From Bacteroidota bacterium (GTDB lineage: Bacteria; Bacteroidota; Ignavibacteria; Ignavibacteriales; Ignavibacteriaceae): 63,260 bases of DNA. This document shows, piece after piece, positions 46,001-52,016 of this stretch. Made by a program: the position numbers and the translations under genes. Position 1 is the stretch's first letter. The number at the start of each line of letters is the position of its first letter. The DNA lies in the NCBI GenBank assembly GCA_023475265.1, contig JAMCWE010000227.1:1-63260 (forward strand). Reading direction: 5' to 3'. Under the pieces are notes generated by a model. That model saw only the letters and a program-made list of their open reading frames with translations. It had not been told where the DNA came from and did not search any database.

Positions 46001-46170
46001 GTTTGAATAACCGCTTGCGGCGGTGCAAACTCAGGGAATACTCCGAACTTCGCCTGCGTCAATGTGTATATTCCATATCCAATAAACAAAATGCTTAGAG
46101 CTATTATTATTCCGCGAAAGCGAAGCGAGAAGCGGACAACAGAATTTAATAAGCCATGTTCTTCAATCAT
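43030..46170 (-). CDS. Heavy-metal efflux RND pump (CusA/CzcA family)
   Basis: 1046 residues from the ATG at 46170; a GTG at 46182 is also in frame. Twelve membrane helices and two large periplasmic domains in the usual order: SLRFRGIIIALSILFIGYG (TM1), PGLSPEQVEVLVTQPIENAV, GGLAIAIGEVVDDAVIDVEN (proton relay Asp and Glu in TM4), a second half starting at FTALPFFGESFIPALKEGH. The TM4 motif differs from the CzcA DGAVVMVEN and CusA AAIVMIEN forms, so metal identity is open. An in-frame palindromic insert (LPAGQAG, 44618-44638) lies in a cytoplasmic loop after NQKIVD. Translation start overlaps the adaptor stop. Confidence 0.93.
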   Translation of the reverse strand: MIEEHGLLNSVVRFSLRFRGIIIALSILFIGYGIYTLTQAKFGVFPEFAPPQAVIQTEAPGLSPEQVEVLVTQPIENAVNGIVGISSLRSKSIQGISVVTATFKEGSNIYIDRQFVTERLSTLAGQLPVGVKQPEMTPLVPSTGLTLVIGLTSSEKTPMQLRTFADWVLRRRLLSVTGVANVTVFGGDVKQFQIQVHPDELIKYNLSIEDVLTAAKRATAVEGSGFIENNNQRIVLQTEGQSLTEADLAKTVILHKNNLNITLGDVADVLIAPEPPIGSATIEGSPGVMMMIYGQYGTNTLEVTKNVEAALRDMRPAVNSENINLITLFRPADFIHTALGNIEGSLILGAVLVVLVLLLFLFNFRTAAISCTAIPLSLLAGIVALQSFGLTINTMTLGGLAIAIGEVVDDAVIDVENILRRLKENRSLKNPKPNFWVVLNASLEVRTAVIYATFAVVLVFIPILTLSGIAGKLFSPLGIAYIFSVLASLLVALTVTPALSLVLLGNQKIVDLPAGQAGRKESPFVVWLKNKYKIILNKVEVNSGKVITAVIIITLAGFTALPFFGESFIPALKEGHFIAHVSAVPGTSINESLELSKKISAALMKLPFIQTIGERTGRAEKGDDTWGTNYSEFEIQLKPLNSEQMVKAQDEIRKTLASFVGVNVGVNTFLTERMEETLSGYTSSVVLNIYGNDLNSLDNLAQETSQILSKVPGAVDVQIQSPPGMPQLTVHLRKDDLQRWGFDSKDVLDAVQTAYQGTDVGQVYDGNQVFTVSTILDSKDRESVNNVSNLLLKNSDGVYVKLSQLADVYETSGRYIILHNGARRVQTITCNFKGTDVVSFVKDAKGKIESSIKFPEGTYVEFGGTAAAQAKSRRELFIYSAIAGAGIILLLFIALKNLRNLFLVLSNLPFAFVGGIISVLLSGGQMSLGSMVGFITLFGITMRNSLMLISHYEHLVKFEGREWNFETAILGASERLVPILMTALVTGLGLLPLAIGSGSAGKEIEGPLAIVILGGLATSTLLNLLVLPALSLRFGRFTKYNFEEEK
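44618..44638. repeat. GCCTGCC-type palindromic element inside the RND pump gene
   Basis: TGCCTG at 44620-44625 and CAGGCA at 44631-44636 form the palindrome around TCCGG. On the coding strand it inserts LPAGQAG after QKIVD and before RKESPF, in the loop before the second half of the pump. Frame kept. Confidence 0.8.
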
Positions 46171-47236
46171 TGTCGCCCCCACTGCTTTGGCTGCCCTGGG
46201 CTGGAGCCAATTCTTCAGACAGCAAAAGCTGAGCGCCGTTTTTTACAACAATTACTCCCGGATTTACTATGCCTTTATTATTTGGAATAAAAAATCCATC
46301 GTCAACCGGGTTATCAACATCAATTTCAACACGGATAAATTTATTGGGGAACTGCTCTGCGTAAATCCAAGCTTTACCTTGATACCAAACAATTGATTCA
46401 GAAGGAACAATTACGCCATTTAAATTTTTTCCAACCGGCAGAAATGCTTTTACATTCATGCCGCCGCTTAATGAAGCGCCATGCGCAATGTAATATGAAG
46501 TCTTTGTTTGGAATTGTGCGTTCGCAAGATGACCAGCGGAAATATATCTGCAAGAAATTTTTGAATTCTTGTCTGAAGGAGACTGAATAAAAATATTTAA
46601 TGGTGTTATGATATTCGTTTCCTCCGGAGAAAGGGATATTTGAATCAATTCCTCTTTTAGCTCAAGAAGATTCTGTAATGAAGAAGAACCAGTAAATATC
46701 CATTTTGAAAGTTCGTTCCCCCATTGTTCAAGGATTGAACTTTTTTGACTACTTAAATTTGACGAGGCGGAATTCATATCGGCTTGATCGGATAAAAATG
46801 AAGCCTGTGCAGTTTGAAAATCCTGTTCGCTCGAAAGCTTTTTTTGGTAAAGACTTTTTATTCGCTCAAAGTTTTGCTGCGAGATTAAAAGATTTTCTTT
46901 TGACTTTGCCAATTGCGCTTTATCTGTCTCAAAGCTTTGAACATCCTTCGCTAAATCCTGAATGGAAACAACGGTACCGTAAGCAGTCGATTGAGCTTGA
47001 TGTAACGTTTGAATTAATTTTATAGTTGTTATCCCGGAGTTAGCTTGTTCAGAAGGACTTAAATCAATAGTCGTAACTCCATTTTCAACTTGAATGCGTG
47101 AAGATATTTTAGATGAATCTTTGTCTTTATTCTGCTCATCGTTTTTGCTTTGAATGAAAAACCAGCTAACGGCTGCAACCAAAATTATGAACATAAAAGA
47201 TGACAAAATGATGATAGATTTTTTCTTAATTTTCAT
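46163..47236 (-). CDS. RND efflux periplasmic adaptor (CusB-like membrane fusion protein)
   Basis: 357 residues from the ATG at 47236, chosen over an upstream TTG because it starts just before the membrane anchor (KSIIILSSFMFIILVAAVSWFF). Then the GVTTIDLSPSEQANSGITTI strand of the barrel domain, a coiled-coil hairpin (about 105-180, FERIKSLYQKKLSSEQDF) and beta-barrel/membrane-proximal domains (GGMNVKAFLPVGKNLNGVIVPSESIVW). The hairpin is short. It overlaps the pump gene by eight bases. No outer-membrane TolC-like factor is encoded in this cluster, so one must be supplied from elsewhere. Confidence 0.88.
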   Translation of the reverse strand: MKIKKKSIIILSSFMFIILVAAVSWFFIQSKNDEQNKDKDSSKISSRIQVENGVTTIDLSPSEQANSGITTIKLIQTLHQAQSTAYGTVVSIQDLAKDVQSFETDKAQLAKSKENLLISQQNFERIKSLYQKKLSSEQDFQTAQASFLSDQADMNSASSNLSSQKSSILEQWGNELSKWIFTGSSSLQNLLELKEELIQISLSPEETNIITPLNIFIQSPSDKNSKISCRYISAGHLANAQFQTKTSYYIAHGASLSGGMNVKAFLPVGKNLNGVIVPSESIVWYQGKAWIYAEQFPNKFIRVEIDVDNPVDDGFFIPNNKGIVNPGVIVVKNGAQLLLSEELAPAQGSQSSGGDND

Positions 47237-47327
47237 TTTAAAACTCGCTCTGATTAAATACGACAAAAAATGTTCTTAACAAATTATGATAATCAATTTA
47301 TAAAGGAATAAAATCAAAAAGGAATTT

Positions 47328-47651
47328 TCAAATGCGGAGTATCGAAAGGTCTAAATATAAATCCTTATAAATGAATGAAGACAAGAATTTTTGCGGGTGA
47401 GCAGAAAGAAGGTTAAAGTAATTATTAGAATAATCCGGATGATTTATCAAAAGAAAATTAGTGAAAGCTTTTATTGAGTTCTTCTGCTGTTCGCCGTAAG
47501 AAACACTCAAAACATAATTACCGGTTTCGAGAAAGGCATGACTTTCAATATTATAATTTTGCTCGACTTCTTTAGCGCTCAATTCGTTTGTAGAAGCGAA
47601 GAAGATTGCTATTAGTATAAGGATTAAATATTTAGTTTTATTCAATTTCAT
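47328..47651 (-). CDS. Small exported protein at the head of the efflux operon
   Basis: 107 residues: signal peptide (KYLILILIAIFFASTNELSA) and a short mature part with VEQNYNIESHAFLETGNYVL and an aromatic-rich end. No Cys; two to three His. It ends in LSILRI, and the Cys-rich protein downstream of the pump also ends in VIRI, with similar Tyr/Ser-rich tails, so the two may be distant relatives. First gene of the adaptor-pump unit, 91 bases before the adaptor. No known family. Confidence 0.6.
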   Translation of the reverse strand: MKLNKTKYLILILIAIFFASTNELSAKEVEQNYNIESHAFLETGNYVLSVSYGEQQKNSIKAFTNFLLINHPDYSNNYFNLLSAHPQKFLSSFIYKDLYLDLSILRI

Positions 47652-47737
47652 AAATAAACATAATAAATTTTATAAAATAAAATTGTTACGTTCGTCAACT
47701 TTTTTCTTTGGATGCGTGGATTTATCTAAAAAAATAA

Positions 47738-47831
47738 ATCTGCTGCTCAATCAGGCTGACAAGATTTCAGTGTTCCGGTATCGGGGTCTCCGAATTTTAC
47801 CTCAAATCAGTGATTGCTAACTGCAGCAGAT
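47738..47831 (-). ncRNA. Structured-RNA or terminator candidate between cytochrome and efflux operon
   Basis: On the minus strand a 94-base stretch is bounded by ATCTGCTGC and its complement GCAGCAGAT (9 bp, perfect), and inside it CAATCA/TGATTG and GATTT/AAATC pair in nested order. A T-run (TTATTTTTTT) follows the closing arm, as in a terminator or a terminator-type riboswitch. It lies downstream of the nine-haem cytochrome gene and upstream of the efflux operon. I do not recognise a known riboswitch motif. Confidence 0.4.
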
Positions 47832-47875
47832 AGAATATTTTTATTTTAACATTTCAAAATTATTTGAACAACACC

Positions 47876-47910
47876 CCCGGTTAAACCTACCTGACGGCAG
47901 GCAGGCCGGG
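47876..47910. terminator. Hairpin with nested GCCTGCC-type palindrome after the cytochrome gene
   Basis: Outer stem CCCGG (47876-47880) with CCGGG (47906-47910); inside, CCTACCTG and CAGGCAGG pair (47886-47905) as in the palindromic repeats. It follows the cytochrome stop by 23 bases. As at 2154-2200, the mobile palindrome appears to sit within the loop of an older hairpin. Confidence 0.5.
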
Positions 47911-47932
47911 ATTATGATTAAATTCGCATTGC

Positions 47933-49615
47933 TCATTTAATCATTAACATCTTTCTTGTTTGAATAAATTTATCTTCCTTTAACTGATAAATATAAACAC
48001 CGCTCGATAATCCTTTAGTGGTAATATTCTCATTAAAATCTACAGAGTAATTACCTTCGCTCTTATATCCGTTTATCAACGTAGCAACTTCTCTTCCTAA
48101 CATATCATAAACTTTTAAGGTTACATTTCCACTATGAGGAATAGTGAAATTAATTTTTGTGCTTGGATTAAATGGATTGGGATAATTTTGTGATAGATTA
48201 AAAGCAACCGGATGGTTCAAATCTTTTGTCGGAATTCCGGTTACGATCAAATCAGCCTTGCTGATTGCATCATTAAGCAAAGCAGCGCTGTAAAGGTGAT
48301 TATGAACGCCGCCGCTTTCATCCGATTCTGCATAAGTCATATTAAATTGAGCTTCTTCAAAATAACTTGAGTCGCTGCTGGTCTTTAAATGATTAGCAGC
48401 GGCAGTAACTTTTGCATTTGCAATTGAATCCAAAGTTTGGAAATTATTTTTCCATTGCTGCACTAAAGCCATTGAAGAATCAGCCGACATTGCGGAATGG
48501 CATTTAGTGCATGAAGCATCAACGCTTCCGTCCGGTTCTTTAACGAATACAGACCATGTATGTCCTCTATACATTGCCGAATTTGAACCATCTACGCTGG
48601 TGTTGTACATGTGGCAATCGATGCACTTTGTTCCAGACATTGAAGTGATATCCGGAACTCCTTTTCCACCGGTACCGGAATTAATATTATAGCTTAAATG
48701 GTCTGTATCAGGAAAGCGCAAATTGCCATGGCACTGCCCGCAGAGTTGATCGGAAGAACTCATTACCTGGTAAGATTTAGTTGATGAGTTAAAGTATGAA
48801 AGCGTGTCTGGGTCGTGCGGATTATGGCAAGCAATGCAGCTTACATTCGGATAATCTACGGTATCGGCTGGCGAAGTAGATGATGTGAAAGTGCCGTTCG
48901 AGGTTGAGAAGAAATTTCCCAAAGCTTGAGCTTCTGTCATTCCTCCGTTAAGCGTAACAGAAGTCGGTGCGTGGCAAGCAATGCAATCTTCACCTGCTAT
49001 AACATTACTGGGTGTTTCACCGCTATGGCTGCCAGCTAATTCACCGGCAACATCATCTTGTCCTTTATGGCCGTGTTTACTTGAAAGCCATGCATCATAA
49101 ATGCGGTGGTCTGTATCGGGATGTCTCACAGTTCCATGGCAGTTCCCGCATAAATCATTTGCAGTTTTAACTGCATCGTAAGAACCGGTTTTAGAATTGA
49201 AAGCGCCAAAAGTTTTCATATCACTTTCATGGCAAGTTTCGCAGGCAACGTTGGGCCAATCGGAAGTGTTAATTGCCTTTGTTGTATCAGTATATTTACC
49301 ATTGGTTGTTGAGAAGAAATAACCCATCGCTTGTGTTTCTGTCATTCCGCCTTTGACAGTAACGGCTCTTGGTGAATGACATGAAATGCAATCTTCGGCT
49401 TGAGAGCCAACAATAACCGAATCCGGCGTTTGACCAATCCAATTAGTAGAAAGTTCGGATGCAACATCGTTTTGGGAGTTTGCATGTTTGCTACTTGACC
49501 AGAGAGATGCTTCGGTTGAATGGCATGATTGGCATGTTTGCGCATAACTGTAATTTTGTAAAAACAGTAAGCAAAGCACACTTGGGATAATTAAAAAGTA
49601 ATTTCTTGTTTTCAT
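47933..49615 (-). CDS. Nine-haem c-type cytochrome with type IX sorting domain
   Basis: 560 residues. Signal peptide (LIIPSVLCLLFLQNYSYA). Nine CxxCH motifs: CQSCH, CISCH, CETCH, CGNCH, CIACH, CIACH, CGQCH, CIDCH, CTKCH. Residues 28-150 and 168-290 are a tandem duplication (CHS.EASLWSSSKHA / YDAWLSSKHG; GGMTETQAMGYFFST / GGMTEAQALGNFFST; LCGNCHGTVRHPDTDH / LCGQCHGNLRFPDTDH). A type IX sorting domain ends the protein (SQNYPNPFNPST, SSGVYIYQLKED), so it should be surface-attached and could pass electrons outside the cell. Divergent from a two-component system at 49777. Confidence 0.9.
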   Translation of the reverse strand: MKTRNYFLIIPSVLCLLFLQNYSYAQTCQSCHSTEASLWSSSKHANSQNDVASELSTNWIGQTPDSVIVGSQAEDCISCHSPRAVTVKGGMTETQAMGYFFSTTNGKYTDTTKAINTSDWPNVACETCHESDMKTFGAFNSKTGSYDAVKTANDLCGNCHGTVRHPDTDHRIYDAWLSSKHGHKGQDDVAGELAGSHSGETPSNVIAGEDCIACHAPTSVTLNGGMTEAQALGNFFSTSNGTFTSSTSPADTVDYPNVSCIACHNPHDPDTLSYFNSSTKSYQVMSSSDQLCGQCHGNLRFPDTDHLSYNINSGTGGKGVPDITSMSGTKCIDCHMYNTSVDGSNSAMYRGHTWSVFVKEPDGSVDASCTKCHSAMSADSSMALVQQWKNNFQTLDSIANAKVTAAANHLKTSSDSSYFEEAQFNMTYAESDESGGVHNHLYSAALLNDAISKADLIVTGIPTKDLNHPVAFNLSQNYPNPFNPSTKINFTIPHSGNVTLKVYDMLGREVATLINGYKSEGNYSVDFNENITTKGLSSGVYIYQLKEDKFIQTRKMLMIK

Positions 49616-49776
49616 GATGATACCTAATTCTTAATTCAATATTTTTGCACAATCAAATCTATGTAAGGATATTTTCAGAGAATAATTAACAATAATGAAA
49701 ATTCATTCACTTTCTATTTGAATCTTGTTAAGACGAAAATATTTCATTATTTATCAGGGAATAAAATTGTAAGACA

Positions 49777-50445
49777 ATGGAAATTTTAATAGCGGAAGAT
49801 GACGAGCAGATTGCAAATTCGCTGAAGAAGAATTTTACCGAGGAAGGGAATCATGTAATGGTTGCTAAAGACGGCGAAGAGGCAATACATTTTTCAAATT
49901 CAATTTTTTTTGATGTGATACTTCTTGATTGGCGGATGCCCAAAGTAAGCGGTATTGAAGTATGCCGACGGATTAGAGAAAACGGCAGTAAAGTACCGAT
50001 AATATTATTAACTGCCTTAAGTCATGTTAAAAATAAAGTTGAGGCTTTGAATCTTGGCGCCGATGATTACGTAACAAAACCATTTTCATTTGATGAGTTG
50101 AATGCAAGAATAACCGCAGTGGTAAGAAGATATCAATCAAATACAAATGAACTAATCTTTAATGATATAACACTTGAACTTATCGGAAGAAAAGTGAATA
50201 CGCCGCGCGGAGAAATTTATCTTACTGCAAAGGAGTTTGATCTCCTTAGATATTTTATATTGCATAAAGGTTCGATAATGAGCAAAGAGGAAATATGCAA
50301 GGATGTGTGGGGTTTAGATTTCGTTCCGTCAACAAATATAATTGAAGCTACAGTAAAAAATCTTAGAAGAAAGATAGAAGACAATAACGGGAAAAATTTG
50401 ATTAAATCAATTTATGGCGAAGGATACCTTTTCATTGCTGAATAA
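49777..50445 (+). CDS. OmpR/PhoB family response regulator
   Basis: 222 residues. Receiver domain with acidic pocket EDDE, phosphoacceptor D51 (VILLDWRMPK), Thr of TALSH and Lys of VTKPFS; then a winged-helix DNA-binding domain (LTAKEFDLLRYFILHKGSIM ... VKNLRRKIED ... YGEGYLFIAE). Overlaps the histidine kinase gene by 32 bases. Divergent from the cytochrome gene, which it may control. Confidence 0.95.
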   Translation: MEILIAEDDEQIANSLKKNFTEEGNHVMVAKDGEEAIHFSNSIFFDVILLDWRMPKVSGIEVCRRIRENGSKVPIILLTALSHVKNKVEALNLGADDYVTKPFSFDELNARITAVVRRYQSNTNELIFNDITLELIGRKVNTPRGEIYLTAKEFDLLRYFILHKGSIMSKEEICKDVWGLDFVPSTNIIEATVKNLRRKIEDNNGKNLIKSIYGEGYLFIAE

Positions 50446-51847
50446 AATTAAAAAACCTCTTTTTACCGATACAGTAAAACGGATTGTACTTTGGGATATT
50501 GCAATTTTTTTTCTTCTATTCGTTACTTCAAATGTTTTTACAATTGTGATAACAAATAAAATCTTGACAGACAATCTTGATGAGAGATTGAAGAACGAAG
50601 TTGAAACATTACTCGGTTCATTTGTAATACGGCAGGATTCAATAAAGTTTACCGGCTACAGCGAAATAAAAGAACCGAATTTTACCACAATAAATTCCGG
50701 TGCATTTTTTCTTCAGGTTTACAGCATAAAAGATAAATTGCTTTTAAGCAGCGACAATTTAAAATCATTTGGAACGATTACATTTAATATCCCGGATATA
50801 AAATCAAAATATGAGTTTGCAAATCTGACTGCCGGCAATCATCAGCTTAGAGTTATTTACACTCCGCTTATGAATGAGCAAAATAAACTTGCCGCTTACC
50901 TCCAGCTCTCAGTATTCAGAACAGAATACAGTTCAATAATGAAAAAGATAATTTTATTTAATCTACTTAATCTTCCTTTTATACTTCTTATTATTGTTCT
51001 TGTCAGTATTTTCCTGGCAAAAAAAAGTTATTCGCCGTTGAATAAGATCATCAGCATCGCCGAAAATATTTCCGCTAATAATCTGAATGCGCGCATTAAA
51101 TATGATGCCCATCCTCAAGATGAATTGGGAAGATTAAGAGACACTTTAAATAATTTGTTCACAAGACTTGAAGCTCAGATAAATCAAATCTCGCAATTCA
51201 CAGATAACGCATCACATCAATTAATGACTCCGCTTACTGCCGTTAAGACAGAACTGGAATACATTCTTAAGCGGGATAGAGCACCGGAAGAATATAAAGA
51301 AACATTAACAATGCTGAATGTACAGACAGATAAAATGATCAGCATAATTAAATCGCTTTTGGTAATTGCTAAATACAGCAGCAACACTGAAGAGTATAAA
51401 AGCGTGTTCAAAATATCGCAAGTAATTAACGAGCTGATTAAACCGGTCTTCAAGAATCAAAATATTGATTATGAAATAGGCGGCGATCTTTATCTGCGCG
51501 GAAGTTATGAGGGCTTTCAAATAGTTTTGGAAAATCTAATTGACAACGCTATCAAATATTCACCGGATAAAAGCCGAGTAATTGTCAGAGCAGAAAGGGT
51601 AGATGATAATGTAAAAATTAGCGTTGAAGATTTTGGGACTGGAATTATTGACGAAGAGAAAGAAAAAATATTTGAAAAGTTTTACCGTACAGCTTCTTCA
51701 ATAAAAGGAAGCGTTCAAGGTTATGGGTTAGGATTATGTTTGGTAAAAACAATTGTACTTTCAATGGAAGGGACAATAAAGGTTGAGGATAATTTGCAAA
51801 TCGGTACAAAGTTTATTGTCAGCTTTCCTTTGATCAATATAATTTAG
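50414..51847 (+). CDS. Sensor histidine kinase
   Basis: 477 residues. Two membrane helices (about 20-44 and 178-205) frame a periplasmic sensor of about 130 residues without recognisable cofactor motif. HAMP domain (SYSPLNKIISIAENISANNL), dimerisation domain with phospho-His268 (TDNASHQLMTPLTAV), and HATPase with N box (LENLIDNAIKYSP), G1 (VEDFGTGI) and G2 (GYGLGLCLVKTIV). The ATG lies inside the regulator gene. Partner of the OmpR-type regulator; signal unknown. Confidence 0.93.
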   Translation: MAKDTFSLLNKIKKPLFTDTVKRIVLWDIAIFFLLFVTSNVFTIVITNKILTDNLDERLKNEVETLLGSFVIRQDSIKFTGYSEIKEPNFTTINSGAFFLQVYSIKDKLLLSSDNLKSFGTITFNIPDIKSKYEFANLTAGNHQLRVIYTPLMNEQNKLAAYLQLSVFRTEYSSIMKKIILFNLLNLPFILLIIVLVSIFLAKKSYSPLNKIISIAENISANNLNARIKYDAHPQDELGRLRDTLNNLFTRLEAQINQISQFTDNASHQLMTPLTAVKTELEYILKRDRAPEEYKETLTMLNVQTDKMISIIKSLLVIAKYSSNTEEYKSVFKISQVINELIKPVFKNQNIDYEIGGDLYLRGSYEGFQIVLENLIDNAIKYSPDKSRVIVRAERVDDNVKISVEDFGTGIIDEEKEKIFEKFYRTASSIKGSVQGYGLGLCLVKTIVLSMEGTIKVEDNLQIGTKFIVSFPLINII

Positions 51848-52016
51848 TTTACAAAACTATAAAAACTAAAAAGTTATAACCTTATCAAAATTCTGCCTGT
51901 GCATTTTCTATCAACCGTTATTGATTACTTATTACTGAAGACTTAATTTTGCCATTCAGAAAGCAGATATAAGTTATTTCAACTTAAAATTTTTATTTAT
52001 CAGCAAAGGCGTAAAT

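Noticed and set aside
47738-47831. Cobalamin or TPP riboswitch before the efflux operon
   Set aside because: The conserved sequence boxes of these riboswitches are not present; only nested pairing is seen.
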